From Ralstonia sp. SET104 (GTDB lineage Bacteria > Pseudomonadota > Gammaproteobacteria > Burkholderiales > Burkholderiaceae), in the NCBI RefSeq assembly GCF_003851545.1, contig NZ_BHVX01000013.1:1-64000 (forward strand): 64,000 bases of DNA, given 5' to 3'. Below the pieces are notes generated by a model, which did not search any database, was not told the origin of the DNA, and worked only from the letters and a program-made list of their open reading frames with translations. Every line of letters begins with the position of its first letter. Position 1 is the first letter of the stretch. The position numbers and the translations under genes were made by a program. Shown one piece after another: positions 52,689 through 63,123 of this stretch.

Positions 52689-54152
52689 TCAGGCCGTGCC
52701 GCCCACCGTCATGTTCTCCATGCGCAGGGTCGGCTGGCCAACGCCCACCGGCACGCTCTGGCCTTCCTTGCCGCACACGCCGATGCCCGAATCGAGGCGC
52801 ATGTCGTTGCCGATCATGGTCACGTGCTTGAGCGATTCCGGCCCGCTGCCGACCAGCGTTGCGCCCTTGACCGGCGCGGTGATCTTGCCATCTTCGATCA
52901 GGTACGCCTCGCTGGCCGAGAACACGAACTTGCCGTTGGTGATGTCGACCTGGCCGCCACCAAAGTTGACCGCATACAGCCCCTTCTTCACGCTGGCGAT
53001 GATCTCCTGCGGGTCTTTGTCGCCGCCGAGCATGTAGGTGTTGGTCATGCGCGGCATCGGCAGGGCGGCGTAGCTTTCACGGCGGGCGTTGCCAGTCACG
53101 GGCATCTTCATCAGGCGCGCGTTGAGCGTGTCTTGCATGTAGCCGGTCAGGATGCCGTCTTCGATGAGCGTGTTGCACTGCGTGGGGTTGCCTTCATCAT
53201 CGAGGTTGAGCGAGCCGCGGCGGTTGGCAAGTGTGCCGTCATCCACCACGGTGACGCCCTTGGCCGCCACGCGCTCGCCCATGCGGCCGGAGAACGCCGA
53301 CGAGCCCTTGCGGTTGAAGTCGCCCTCGAGCCCGTGGCCGATGGCCTCGTGCAGCAGCACGCCGGGCCAGCCGGGCCCAAGCACGACGGTCATCGTGCCC
53401 GCCGGTGCCGGCTTGGCTTCCAGGTTGACGAGTGCCGAGGAAACCGCTTCATCCACGTATTCGCGCAGCAGATCGTCGGTGAAGTAGCCGTAGGCATAGC
53501 GGCCGCCACCGCCGGAGCTGCCCATCTCACGGCGCCCGTTCTGTTCGGCGATGACGGTGACGGAGATGCGCACGAGCGGGCGTACATCTGCGGCGATCAC
53601 GCCGTCGCTGCGCGCGACCAGCATCACGTCGTATTCACCGGCCAGGCCGGCCATGACCTGCACCACGCGCGGATCCTTGGCGCGGGCGAGCTTTTCAATG
53701 CGTTCGAGCAGGGCGACCTTTTCGGACGCTGTCATCGAATCGAGCGGGTCGTTCGGTGCATACAGCGAGTGGCCGCTCGGGCCACTGGCCAGGCTGTTCG
53801 CCACCTTCACGCGGCCGGCGCCGGCTTTGCCGATGGTGCGCGTGGCACCGGCGGCCTGCATCAGGGCGGGCAGGCTGATGTCGTCGGAATAGGCAAACGC
53901 GGTGCGATCGCCCGAGACGGCCCGCACGCCCACGCCCTGGTCGATGCTGAAGCTGCCGGACTTGACGATGCCTTCTTCCAGGCTCCACGCCTCGTTGCGG
54001 GTGTACTGGAAGTAGAGGTCGGCGTAGTTCACGCGGTGCGTGAAGATGTCAGCCAGCGCGCGCTGCAGGTGTGCTTCATCAAGGCCGTATGGATCGAGCA
54101 GCACGCGGCGCGCGATGGACAGGTTCTGGATGGCGATGTCGCCTGCGTTCAT
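52689..54152 (-). CDS. tldD: metalloprotease TldD
   Basis: The protein is 487 aa from ATG 54152 ([20 protein letters not shown]). The zinc/catalytic motif is [11 protein letters not shown]. Other family features are [40 protein letters not shown] and a C-terminal [20 protein letters not shown]. With TldE/PmbA it degrades unfolded peptides and matures peptide toxins. pmbA is not in this window. It lies directly downstream of the nitrilase-family gene. Confidence 0.96.
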   Translation of the reverse strand: MNAGDIAIQNLSIARRVLLDPYGLDEAHLQRALADIFTHRVNYADLYFQYTRNEAWSLEEGIVKSGSFSIDQGVGVRAVSGDRTAFAYSDDISLPALMQAAGATRTIGKAGAGRVKVANSLASGPSGHSLYAPNDPLDSMTASEKVALLERIEKLARAKDPRVVQVMAGLAGEYDVMLVARSDGVIAADVRPLVRISVTVIAEQNGRREMGSSGGGGRYAYGYFTDDLLREYVDEAVSSALVNLEAKPAPAGTMTVVLGPGWPGVLLHEAIGHGLEGDFNRKGSSAFSGRMGERVAAKGVTVVDDGTLANRRGSLNLDDEGNPTQCNTLIEDGILTGYMQDTLNARLMKMPVTGNARRESYAALPMPRMTNTYMLGGDKDPQEIIASVKKGLYAVNFGGGQVDITNGKFVFSASEAYLIEDGKITAPVKGATLVGSGPESLKHVTMIGNDMRLDSGIGVCGKEGQSVPVGVGQPTLRMENMTVGGTA

Positions 54153-54182
54153 GGTGGGTTCTCGCAAAGAAATTCGATTGGC

Positions 54183-55055
54183 TTACATCACGCGGTGCTT
54201 GAGCGCCGGTAGATCCTGGCGCACTTGTGCGATGCGGGCTGGGTCCATGTCTCCGATGGCAACGCCTTCGCCTTCGGGTACAGAGGCGATGATCTCGCCC
54301 CACGGATCGACCAGCATGGAATGGCCCCATGTGCGGCGGCCGTTTTCATGGCGCCCGCCCTGCGCGGCGGCGAGCACGTAACATTGGTTTTCGATCGCAC
54401 GGGCGCGCAGCAGGATTTCCCAGTGCGCGGCGCCCGTCACGTAGGTGAAGGCCGCCGGCATCAGAATCAAGTTCAGGTTGCCTTGCGATGACAGTGCCCG
54501 GTACAGCTCCGGAAAGCGCAGGTCGTAGCACACCGACATGCCCACGCGCCCGCACGGCGCATCGAAGGCGACCGGCGTGGCGCCGGGCTCAATGGTGCGG
54601 GCTTCGTCGTAGCGCTCTTCGCCGCGTACGAAGTTGAACAGGTGGATCTTGTCGTAGCGGGCGACGCGCAGGCCAGCCGGGTTGAACGCGAGCGATGTAT
54701 TGCGCACGCGTTGCGCATCTTCACACCACATGGGCAGCGTGCCGCCCACAAGCCACAGCTTATGGCGGCGCGCAGCATCGGCCAGGAAGGACTGGATGGG
54801 GCCATCCTCGTCATCCTCGCGGATGGCGACTTTGTCGCTGTCTTTGCGGCCCATCATGCAGAAGTACTCGGGCAGCAACGCGAGTTGCGCACCCTGCGCG
54901 GCGGCTTCGGCGAGTAGCGCGTCGGCGCGCGCCAGGTTGGCATCCACGTCGATGGCCGTCACGGTCTGGATGGCGGCGACGCGGAAAGGTGCCTCGAAAG
55001 GCGCACCGGCAGTAGACGTGGCAGACGTGAGCGTCGTGGCGGTCGTGGAAGTCAT
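54183..55055 (-). CDS. nitrilase-superfamily amidohydrolase (Nit1-like)
   Basis: The protein is 290 aa. The Glu-Lys-Cys triad is visible: Glu in ALLPEYFCMMG, Lys in RYDKIHLFNFV and Cys in RVGMSVCYDLRFPELYRALS. The extra residues after YDKIHLF fit the Nit1/deaminated-glutathione amidase branch. It probably hydrolyses a deaminated glutathione or other omega-amide. It lies between yhdP and tldD on the same strand with gaps of 5 and 30 bp, so the three form an operon. Confidence 0.92.
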   Translation of the reverse strand: MTSTTATTLTSATSTAGAPFEAPFRVAAIQTVTAIDVDANLARADALLAEAAAQGAQLALLPEYFCMMGRKDSDKVAIREDDEDGPIQSFLADAARRHKLWLVGGTLPMWCEDAQRVRNTSLAFNPAGLRVARYDKIHLFNFVRGEERYDEARTIEPGATPVAFDAPCGRVGMSVCYDLRFPELYRALSSQGNLNLILMPAAFTYVTGAAHWEILLRARAIENQCYVLAAAQGGRHENGRRTWGHSMLVDPWGEIIASVPEGEGVAIGDMDPARIAQVRQDLPALKHRVM

Positions 55056-55060
55056 GGGGC

Positions 55061-58000
55061 CTATTTTGCCGAGGTTTGCGATTGGCTGCCCGAATTGCTG
55101 TTGGACGCGACTTTCTCGATCTTAGGATCGGCCCAGCTTCCGGTCACGTGGTATTGCGTGCTGAATGCCTTTGATAGCTGGTCGCCCAGCACCAACTGCG
55201 CGGCCAGCGTCCCCAGCCCGATGGCCGGATTGATAAAGGCCGCTGCCAGCGACGCCGACGTGGCATCCACCTTGGGCGTGACCTTCACGCGCAGGTCCTG
55301 CGTTTCGTCGAGGATGTTGGCCGAGCCCTGCATCGCCACCTGAAACTGCGGCCCCTTGACGGAGAAATCGTCCGTGCGCGCGACACCGCTGGCGATGGTG
55401 CCGGTGGCGGCCACGTTCTCGAACGGCGTGCCGCGGCCCGTGGCGCTGCGCAGATCGGTGGCGAAATGCAGCAGTCCTTGCAGGCTCAGCACGCCGGCCA
55501 GTTTGGCCAGGCCCGGATCGACGGGCAGGAACTGGCCCCGCTCCAGGTTCAGCGCCATGCGGCCGTTGAGCGTGGGGTAGTCGATCGACATGGGCGAGCC
55601 GCGCCACACCACGCGGCCTTCGAGTTTGCCGCGGGCGCCGTCGATCACCTTGGCGAAGCCCATCTTCTGAAGCAGGTCACCGGTGTCGCGCAGGTCAAGA
55701 CTGAAGTCGAGCAGCGTGCGGCGCTCCGGATCATCGCCGCCACCGCGCAGGCGGCGCGGGATGCGCCACGTGCCGTGCGCGGTGAGTGTGGCGGCGGGCT
55801 GCTCGATCTTGAGCGTTTCGAGCGTCCACACCGGCGCGCCGTCGGTGATCTGGCTGCGCGCCTTGATCTCCAGCTTGCCGAGCGCCTTGCCGCGCAAATC
55901 GAACTTGTCGGCGATGAGGTCCAGCGACGGGATTTCCTGCGAGCTGCGCGCCAGCGATTCGGTCAGTGCGGTTTCTTCCTGCGCATCGGGAATGCTCATG
56001 CGCGACAGGCGCATCGTCAGTTCGCCGAAGGGCACGGCCGCGCTTTCCGCATGCCAGCGCGTGCTGCCCGCAATTTCGCGCGAGTCGATGGTCGATTGCC
56101 AGTTCGGGCCGTCGCGCGTGGCATCGATGCGCACGGCGTTGAAATCGCGGCCCAGGATGCGCAGCGTCTGCGCGCGCGCGCTCAGGTGGCTGGGCAGATA
56201 CGCGCTGTGGCTGTCGGAGGCGTTGGCAGCATTGGCAGCATTGGCCGCGTGTTCAGTGGCGATCTGGCTGGCGCTTTTGTCTGCCGCCGGCGCAGCAAAC
56301 ACATGGCGCCACGCGTCGATATCCAACTGATCCAGCGTCAGGTTGGCCTGCACGCCTTCCTGCGGTTGTGGAACCGGCTGCCGCACGCCGATGCCGCCGC
56401 GCAGCACCTCAATGCCGTTGCCCGTGCTACGTTGTTCGTAGCGCGCGTTGACGATATTGCCGACTTGCAACACCACTTCGTCGACGGCGTTGTTCGACGC
56501 CAGCGGCTGCATCTCGAAGCGCACCGGCAGCGGCTGCCCGGCGGCCTTGTTGAGCGGCGCTGGCAGGCGCACCGTCATCGGCGTGAGATCGGATTCCACC
56601 TGGATGATCGGCCGGTGCTGCTTGACGCTGATAGTGGCGCTGTATGGCGCGTTGCCGTCCAGCGCGTGGGCGATGGCGGCGACGGGGCTGCCTTCCGGCG
56701 TGGTTTCGCGCAGGCCTTGCGCCGATGCGGTGCCCGCCACCTGGATGCGGATGGTGCCATCGGGCGCGGTGCCGCCTGTGGGGCGGATTTCGCCGCCGGC
56801 AAAGCGCGCGCGCAGATTGTCAAAGCCGATGCCCTTTTGCGTGAAGGTGAGCGCGCCCGTCACATCGGTGAGCGGCGGCGCTTGCGGAACGAGCGTGACG
56901 TCGTTACGCAGGAATGTGACGCTGCCCTGGGCGCGCGTCGAATGCATCTCATGCAATGGCAGGTCGAGCTTGAGCGCGAGCGTGGCGTTGCCTTGGGCGC
57001 GTGCGTCCTTGGTGAAGTGGCCGATCCATTGGCCGAGGGGGCTGCTTTCAACGTATTGCAGGAAGTTTTGCGTGGTGCCGTCGCCGCGGCCATCGATGGT
57101 CAGCAGCGGATTGTGGTCACCCATGTCGGGCAGGCTGCCGCTTACGTCTTGCAGGTTCACGCCCATCACCTTGGCGCGTGCCACCTTGAAGGCCAGCGAG
57201 GCCCGATCGAAAATCACCGTGCCGTCGATGTTGGTGAAGGCCGGCCAACCGCCCGGCTGCGTGGGCGCCTGGCCCGGCGGGTTGTGCGCGGCCTCGGCCG
57301 GTGCCGCTTGGTATGTCACGTCTTGGATCGGCACTTCCACGCGGAAGGCGCCCTTGTGCGGCGGACGGAACGGAAAGTCGTGCAGGTCGCCCGCCAGCAC
57401 GAAGCCGACGTTGCTGGCTGTGCCGGCCTGCAACGCGCTGCTCAGGTAGTCGCGCAAATGCTGCCCGATTGACAGTGGCAGATAGCGCGGCACGCGCGGA
57501 ACGTTGGCGCGATCCAGCGTGCCCTTCAGATCGATGGTGCCCAGGTGGCTGGTGTTCGGCGCGTGGCGGTAGCTGCCCGTGATGCGCGCCGACAGGTCGT
57601 CGTTCGAGAACGCGAGGTTGTCGCTCGTGACGACCAGCTCCTGCTTGCGATATGTCCAGTTGACCGTGCCTTGGAGACGATCCAGCGGCACGCGCGCGTC
57701 GGCAAAGGTGCCGGGCAGCAACAGGGCGGTGTCGTTGGACTCAATGCGCAGTGTGCCCTTGTCGTCGGAGAACACGGCGTTGCCGGAGATGTTTTCAACA
57801 CCGGGCACGGCGGGCTCCGGGTGCTGGCCGGGCGGCACGGCGGGCAGTGCGCCGGGGCCGAACGACACTTGGCGCATCGTGGCGCGGCCGGTGAAGTGAA
57901 CCGGCGCCGGCGCGGATGTTGCCGTTTGGGGCCGCCAGCGGGACACGTCGCGCTGCCAATTGATGTCGAGATCGTCGATGCGGCCGGCCGGCTGCTTGGC

Positions 58001-59371
58001 ACGCAGCGGCTCCAGCACGCCAGCGGGCAGCGGCAGTGCGGTGGCGATGTTGCGCAGGTCAGCCAGATCCAGCGTCGCAGCCTTGACTTGCAGGCTGCGC
58101 AGGGCGTCGCGCGCGTCGAGCGCCCAGCCCACGGTGACATTGCGCAAGCCGCGCGGCGTGCCCGCCGGGTTGGCCGGCATCTGGATGCCGGGGCCAGCCA
58201 GTTCTGGCACTGAGGATGGTTGCGCCGGCAGGTTCAGCGGTTGCCAGAGCAGTGTGTCGACGCGCAGGATGTGCTCGCCGCGTGCATTGCGCCGGTGCGT
58301 GGCCAAGGCCTGGAGGCTGCGCAGTTGCAGTGGTTCCAGATCCTTGCGGATCTGCAGATCGAGCTGCTGCCCCGTCAGTCGTGCCTGGCTGCGCGTGAAC
58401 ACGCCATCGGCAAACTCCACCGAGCCGTCGGACGTAAGCGTGCCGCTCTTGGCGGCGGCCAGCACGGGCACGTAGCGCTGCACGGCGGCCAACTGCAGCG
58501 TGTCGACCTGCCAGGAGGCCTGGCCGTGCCAGTGGCGCCACTCGCCGGGGCGGGCCAGCAAGTCGTGGCGGAAATCGGCGTGCAGCTTGATAAGGCCGCT
58601 GAACAGCGAGGGCGATGTGCCGCTGGCCTCCAGCCGGTGGCGGGTCGGGCCGCTGCGCAACCGCAGACGCACGTTGCCCAGTGCCACCTCGGGCAGTTTC
58701 TGTTGCTCGTCGAGCCAACGGACGGCGCCTTGCTGGAAGTCGATGTCACCCTGGGAGAGCAACTGGTCGAGGAAATTGCTGTCGCCGCCGGTATCGGGCC
58801 CCAGCGGCATGCCGGCGATCAACAGGGCGCCTTGCTCGTTGCGTCGTACCAGCACGTCGGCGTGGCTGGCATGCAGCGCGGCAAAGGTGATCTGCATGCG
58901 CAGCAACGAGCGCCAGGACAGCCGCGCCTGCACGTCCTGTACCGCGAAGGTGCGGCGGCCGGCGGTGTCGCGCGCGTCGATGCGCTGGGCGCGGAAGGCC
59001 GGATGCCAGCCGTCCCAGTAGGTTTCAAGTGAGCCGATGGCGACCGTGGCGTGCAGTGCGCTGGACGCCTCGCGCTCCATCCATTCGCGCGCCACGCTCA
59101 CGCGCGGCCACAGGACAAAGCGGACCGCGAGCATGCCGACGACGGCCAGGACAAGCAGCGCCGCCGCCGTTTTCCACAGCGTGCGCCACAGCTTGCGCCA
59201 GATCGGGGCGCGGAAAATGGCGCCAATGCCCGCGCCGATCCTGCTGAAGAGCCTCACCAACCACGCCCAGACCGTAGGCCGGCCGGCCCCGCGGGTGGAC
59301 AGGGTGCTGGTGTGTCCACCATTGGACTTCGGCGACTCTGGGGGCTGGGACGGCTGGGACGGGCGAGGCAT
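55061..59371 (-). CDS. yhdP: large AsmA-like envelope protein YhdP
   Basis: The protein is 1436 aa from ATG 59371. One membrane helix is near residue 70-90 (TAAALLVLAVVGMLAVRFVL), followed by about 1300 periplasmic residues of repeating beta-strand and a conserved C-terminal DUF3971/AsmA-2-type domain (LEGRVVWRGSPMSIDYPTLN, GLLHFATDLRSATGRGTPFE, KVTPKVDATSASLAAAFINP). YhdP, TamB and YdbH are bridge-like proteins that move phospholipids to the outer membrane. It is divergent from glnE. Confidence 0.95.
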   Translation of the reverse strand: MPRPSQPSQPPESPKSNGGHTSTLSTRGAGRPTVWAWLVRLFSRIGAGIGAIFRAPIWRKLWRTLWKTAAALLVLAVVGMLAVRFVLWPRVSVAREWMEREASSALHATVAIGSLETYWDGWHPAFRAQRIDARDTAGRRTFAVQDVQARLSWRSLLRMQITFAALHASHADVLVRRNEQGALLIAGMPLGPDTGGDSNFLDQLLSQGDIDFQQGAVRWLDEQQKLPEVALGNVRLRLRSGPTRHRLEASGTSPSLFSGLIKLHADFRHDLLARPGEWRHWHGQASWQVDTLQLAAVQRYVPVLAAAKSGTLTSDGSVEFADGVFTRSQARLTGQQLDLQIRKDLEPLQLRSLQALATHRRNARGEHILRVDTLLWQPLNLPAQPSSVPELAGPGIQMPANPAGTPRGLRNVTVGWALDARDALRSLQVKAATLDLADLRNIATALPLPAGVLEPLRAKQPAGRIDDLDINWQRDVSRWRPQTATSAPAPVHFTGRATMRQVSFGPGALPAVPPGQHPEPAVPGVENISGNAVFSDDKGTLRIESNDTALLLPGTFADARVPLDRLQGTVNWTYRKQELVVTSDNLAFSNDDLSARITGSYRHAPNTSHLGTIDLKGTLDRANVPRVPRYLPLSIGQHLRDYLSSALQAGTASNVGFVLAGDLHDFPFRPPHKGAFRVEVPIQDVTYQAAPAEAAHNPPGQAPTQPGGWPAFTNIDGTVIFDRASLAFKVARAKVMGVNLQDVSGSLPDMGDHNPLLTIDGRGDGTTQNFLQYVESSPLGQWIGHFTKDARAQGNATLALKLDLPLHEMHSTRAQGSVTFLRNDVTLVPQAPPLTDVTGALTFTQKGIGFDNLRARFAGGEIRPTGGTAPDGTIRIQVAGTASAQGLRETTPEGSPVAAIAHALDGNAPYSATISVKQHRPIIQVESDLTPMTVRLPAPLNKAAGQPLPVRFEMQPLASNNAVDEVVLQVGNIVNARYEQRSTGNGIEVLRGGIGVRQPVPQPQEGVQANLTLDQLDIDAWRHVFAAPAADKSASQIATEHAANAANAANASDSHSAYLPSHLSARAQTLRILGRDFNAVRIDATRDGPNWQSTIDSREIAGSTRWHAESAAVPFGELTMRLSRMSIPDAQEETALTESLARSSQEIPSLDLIADKFDLRGKALGKLEIKARSQITDGAPVWTLETLKIEQPAATLTAHGTWRIPRRLRGGGDDPERRTLLDFSLDLRDTGDLLQKMGFAKVIDGARGKLEGRVVWRGSPMSIDYPTLNGRMALNLERGQFLPVDPGLAKLAGVLSLQGLLHFATDLRSATGRGTPFENVAATGTIASGVARTDDFSVKGPQFQVAMQGSANILDETQDLRVKVTPKVDATSASLAAAFINPAIGLGTLAAQLVLGDQLSKAFSTQYHVTGSWADPKIEKVASNSNSGSQSQTSAK

Positions 59372-59557
59372 GATGCGGATTATCCGATATTCAGGAGGCG
59401 GCGCCACATTTGCGGGCTGAGCGTCGCGCCTGTTGAGCGGCAAGCACGGGCAAGCACGCCCGATGCCCGTGAAAGTTGGTCATCACGTATTGCCCTGCGC
59501 GTGGCAGCACGCATTTCAGCGAGAATGGATGTTTCCGCCAATGCTCGATGGGTTCGC

Positions 59558-62425
59558 ATGACCGATTCCGCTTTGTCCGCTCAGCCATTTCTGCAAGCGC
59601 CGGCCCGCATGCCGGATGCACCTGCCGCTGCGCTGCCCTTCGCGCTCGCGTATTCCCGCTACCTCCAGCGCCAGGCGCAGGCGCGCGAAGGCTGGGCCGA
59701 ACGCGTGCAGACCGGTGCAGCCCGCCCGATGGACGTCGCATGGCTGTCGGCGCGCTTTACCGAGCTGTTCGATACCAAAGCCGTGGAGCCCGAGGCCGCG
59801 CTCAAGCGTGCCTTGCGCCTGCTGCGTAACGAGGTGTTTGGTGCGCTGGTCGAGCGCGACTTGTCGGGCGCGGCGACGCTCGACGAGGTGACAGGCACGA
59901 TGACCGATTTGGCCGAGTTTGCAGTGCGCGCCGCCATTTCCGTGATCGGCCAGGAACTGAGCGGACTGCATGGCCAACCGATTGGGCAATCGTCCGGCGA
60001 AGTGCAGGAACTGGTGGTGGTCGGCATGGGCAAGCTGGGCGGGCGCGAGCTGAACGTCTCGTCCGACATTGATCTGATCTTCCTCTACGACGACGACGGC
60101 GACACGCAGGGTCAGGGCGGTGACGTGCGCCGCCCGCTGTCCAATCATGAATATTTCACCAAGCTGGGCCGGCGCCTGATCAACGCGCTGGCCGATGTCA
60201 CGGAGGACGGCCACGTCTTCCGTGTCGACATGCGCCTGCGCCCGAACGGCGATGCCGGACCGCTTGCCTGCAGCCTGGGCATGCTGGAGGAGTACTTCGT
60301 CGTACAGGGCCGCGAATGGGAGCGCTACGCCTGGATCAAGGGCCGCGTCATTAGTGATCCGACCAGCCCGCATGCGGCGCGCGTGATCCAGCAACTGGAT
60401 CGCGTGACTGGGCCGTTCGTGTTCCGGCGTTATCTCGATTACGGCGTGATCTCCGCCATCCGCGCGCTGCATGCGCAGATCCGCAACGAGGCGGCCAAGC
60501 GCAGCAATGGCGCCAATCGGCAGCAGGGCGAGCAACGCGATGGCGAAGGCCACGTGCACGCACGCTCGCCCAACATCAAGCTCGGGCGCGGTGGCATCCG
60601 GGAGATCGAATTCGTCGCGCAGGTGTTCCAGCTCATTCGGGGCGGGCAGGATTTTGGGTTGCGCGTGCGGCCCACGCTGGAGGTGCTGCGGGCTGCGTCC
60701 GAGCGTGGCCTGATCGACGCCGAAGCCGTCGCGCGCCTGACCGAGGCGTATCGTTTCCTGCGCCAGCTCGAACACCGTCTGCAATACATCGAAGATGCGC
60801 AGACGCACAACCTGCCAGGCTCGCCGGAAGACCAGTTGCGCGTGGCGCGCATGATGGGCTTTGACGACTACGCTGCGCTGGTCGCCAAGCTTGAGGCGTA
60901 TCAGGACGAAGTCGCACAGCACTTCGAGCAGACCTTCTCCGACAAGCAGGATAGCCAGCCGCCGTGCGCGGCTGTCTGGCACGCCGATCTGCTTGATGAC
61001 GAGCACACCGAGACTGCCCGCGCACAACTCGCCGAGCTCGGTTATGCCGACCCGGGCAGCGTGCTGGAGCGCCTGCGTGCGACGCGCAATTCGCCGCGTT
61101 ATCGGGCGTTGTCCGAGGTGAGCCGCCAGCGTTTCGATCTGCTGATCAATCGCGCGCTCGATCAGGCGTCACGGCAGTCTGATGCCGATGTCACCATCGC
61201 CCGCTTTCTTGATTTCTTCGATGCGATCAGCCGGCGCTCGTCGTACCTGTCGCTGCTGAGCGAATACCCGCAGGCAATGGAGCGGGTGGCCCACACGCTG
61301 CATGCCTCCCGCTGGGCGGCGGACTACCTCACGCGCCATCCGCAACTGCTCGATGAACTGCTCGACGTTGAAGCGCTGTCTGCCGATCCTGACTGGCCCG
61401 CCTTCAAGGCGCGTGTGCGAGACCGCCTGCAAGCAGCGTCCGACCATGTCGAGATGCAGATGGACATCCTGCGCCAGGAACACCATGCGGAAACCTTCCG
61501 CGTGCTGCTCCAGGATCTGCAGGGCATGCTGAGCGTCGAGCACATCAGCGACCGGCTTTCCGACCTGGCTGACGCCATGCTCGACCTGACGCTGGAAACC
61601 GTGTGGCAGCAGGTCGCCACGCGCCACCGCGAAGTGCCGCGTTTTGCGGTGGTTGCCTACGGGCGGCTGGGCGGCAAGGAACTCGGTTATGCGTCGGACC
61701 TTGACATCATCTTCCTCTACGACGATGACGATGAGCGCGCCCCTGATGTCTACGCGTCGTTCGCACGCAAGCTCATCACGTGGCTGACCAGCCATACCGC
61801 CGCCGGCATGCTGTTCGACGTCGATACGCGCTTGCGCCCGAACGGCGCGGCGGGTTTGATGGTCACGCATTTTGAAGCCTTCCGCCGCTATCAGATGCGC
61901 GAGGGTGACAACGCTGCGTGGGTGTGGGAGCACCAGGCGCTCACGCGTGCGCGCTTTTGCGCCGGCGATGCGGAAATCGGCGAGCGCTTTGAGGCGCTGC
62001 GCACCGCCGTGCTGCGCCAGGCGCGCGACTCCGGCCCGCTGCGCGACGAGATCGTGGCGATGCGCGAGCGTGTGGCCGAAGGCCATGCGAACCCGACCGA
62101 ACTGTTTGATCTGAAGCATGATCGCGGGGGCATGGTCGATATCGAATTCACCGTGCAGTTTCTGGTGCTGCTGCACAGCGCGGCGCATGCCGAACTCACC
62201 CGCAACAAGGGCAACATCGCGCTGCTGCACATGGCTGGCCAACTTGGGTTGATTGACGCGGCGACGGCCGGGCAAGTGGCCGATGCCTACCGGGATTTTC
62301 GCGCGCGCCAGCACAAGTTGCGGCTCGATGGGCAATCCGCCGCGCGCGTGCCGGTCGACACCTGCGCGCATGAGGCCGCTCACGTGCGTGCGTTGTGGGC
62401 GCAAGTGTTCGGGCCCGCGCAATGA
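59558..62425 (+). CDS. glnE: bifunctional glutamine synthetase adenylyltransferase/deadenylase
   Basis: The protein is 955 aa from ATG 59558; an in-frame ATG at 59525 is possible. There are two nucleotidyltransferase domains. The N-terminal deadenylase has ELVVVGMGKLGGRELNVSSD and IDLIFLYDDDGD. The C-terminal adenylyltransferase has FAVVAYGRLGGKELGYASDL and DIIFLYDDDDERAP. A central regulatory helical region contains IKLGRGGIREIEFVAQVFQL. It adds or removes AMP on glutamine synthetase in response to PII and glutamine. The stop overlaps the next start (ATGA). Confidence 0.97.
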   Translation: MTDSALSAQPFLQAPARMPDAPAAALPFALAYSRYLQRQAQAREGWAERVQTGAARPMDVAWLSARFTELFDTKAVEPEAALKRALRLLRNEVFGALVERDLSGAATLDEVTGTMTDLAEFAVRAAISVIGQELSGLHGQPIGQSSGEVQELVVVGMGKLGGRELNVSSDIDLIFLYDDDGDTQGQGGDVRRPLSNHEYFTKLGRRLINALADVTEDGHVFRVDMRLRPNGDAGPLACSLGMLEEYFVVQGREWERYAWIKGRVISDPTSPHAARVIQQLDRVTGPFVFRRYLDYGVISAIRALHAQIRNEAAKRSNGANRQQGEQRDGEGHVHARSPNIKLGRGGIREIEFVAQVFQLIRGGQDFGLRVRPTLEVLRAASERGLIDAEAVARLTEAYRFLRQLEHRLQYIEDAQTHNLPGSPEDQLRVARMMGFDDYAALVAKLEAYQDEVAQHFEQTFSDKQDSQPPCAAVWHADLLDDEHTETARAQLAELGYADPGSVLERLRATRNSPRYRALSEVSRQRFDLLINRALDQASRQSDADVTIARFLDFFDAISRRSSYLSLLSEYPQAMERVAHTLHASRWAADYLTRHPQLLDELLDVEALSADPDWPAFKARVRDRLQAASDHVEMQMDILRQEHHAETFRVLLQDLQGMLSVEHISDRLSDLADAMLDLTLETVWQQVATRHREVPRFAVVAYGRLGGKELGYASDLDIIFLYDDDDERAPDVYASFARKLITWLTSHTAAGMLFDVDTRLRPNGAAGLMVTHFEAFRRYQMREGDNAAWVWEHQALTRARFCAGDAEIGERFEALRTAVLRQARDSGPLRDEIVAMRERVAEGHANPTELFDLKHDRGGMVDIEFTVQFLVLLHSAAHAELTRNKGNIALLHMAGQLGLIDAATAGQVADAYRDFRARQHKLRLDGQSAARVPVDTCAHEAAHVRALWAQVFGPAQ

Positions 62426-63042
62426 AGTGGCATCGGCACGCGCTGCATACCTGGGGCGCATGCGCCGGTGTGACCGCGCTGTCGGCAGCGTTTTCGTTTG
62501 TGCCGTGGTTGTATGCAGTCGGGCTGTATCAACGCGATGCGGTGCGCGCGGGGCAGTGGTGGCGCATCGTCACCGCCATGTGGGTACATCTGGACACATG
62601 GCATTGGCTGGCCGATGCGATGGCGGCAGCGGGGCTGATCCTGCTGCTCGCGCGCGTGTTGCGGCCGCAGGCCATCGTCGGGGCGCTGGTGGTGTGCGGG
62701 GTACTGGCGCAGATCGCGCTGCTCACTCAGCCGGCGGTGCAGTGGTACGGCGGGCTCTCCGGCGCGCTGCATGGTCTGGCGGCGTGGGGCGGGTTGCGTC
62801 TGCTTCGGCCTTCTACGGACGATGCCGAAGATCGTTTCTCGCGCTGGATTGGTGTTGCGCTGTGCGTGGGCGTGCTGGTGAAGGTGTGGCTCGAGCAATC
62901 GTGGCTGTCGCCCATCGCCTATGACCCGCGCTGGGGGTTTGGTGTTGTGCGCATCGCGCATGCTTTTGGCGCCGCGAGCGGATTGCTGGTCTGGGTGCTG
63001 GGGGAGTGGCGTGCCCAAGGCCGGAGGCAGTCGCAGGGTTGA
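62422..63042 (+). CDS. rhombosortase-type rhomboid protease
   Basis: The protein is 206 aa with six hydrophobic segments. A rhomboid-like WVHLDTWHWLADAMA is in the second segment. The catalytic Ser is in WYGGLSGALHGLAAWGG and the His in VVRIAHAFGAASGLL. The short length and GLSGALHG motif fit rhombosortase, which cleaves GlyGly-CTERM proteins. The next gene encodes a protease with such a tail. The start overlaps the glnE stop by 4 bp. Confidence 0.85.
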   Translation: MKWHRHALHTWGACAGVTALSAAFSFVPWLYAVGLYQRDAVRAGQWWRIVTAMWVHLDTWHWLADAMAAAGLILLLARVLRPQAIVGALVVCGVLAQIALLTQPAVQWYGGLSGALHGLAAWGGLRLLRPSTDDAEDRFSRWIGVALCVGVLVKVWLEQSWLSPIAYDPRWGFGVVRIAHAFGAASGLLVWVLGEWRAQGRRQSQG

Positions 63043-63072
63043 TCGGCTGATCAGGCATATGCCGATGCAGTA

Positions 63073-63112
63073 AAAAACGGACACGCCGGTGTGTGCCAGC
63101 GTGTCCGTTTTT
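63073..63112. terminator. bidirectional terminator
   Basis: AAAAACGGACACGC and GCGTGTCCGTTTTT form a 14-bp stem around a 12-nt loop between convergent genes, with A/T runs on both outer sides. Confidence 0.9.
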
Positions 63113-63123
63113 CATTGACGCGG

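Noticed and set aside
53390-53587. Additional small genes inside long core genes generally
   Set aside because: Such short frames in 65%-GC-type coding DNA are expected by chance and have no ribosome sites or recognisable motifs.
52824-54212. 462-codon plus-strand open frame opposite tldD
   Set aside because: It is a shadow frame. tldD has the [11 protein letters not shown] motif and full family length on the other strand.
55466-57472. 668-codon plus-strand open frame opposite yhdP
   Set aside because: It is a shadow of the yhdP coding strand, with low-complexity Arg/Gln/Val/Gly composition and no ribosome site.
59516-61027. 503-codon minus-strand open frame opposite glnE
   Set aside because: It overlaps the catalytic domains of glnE completely and has no protein-like features.
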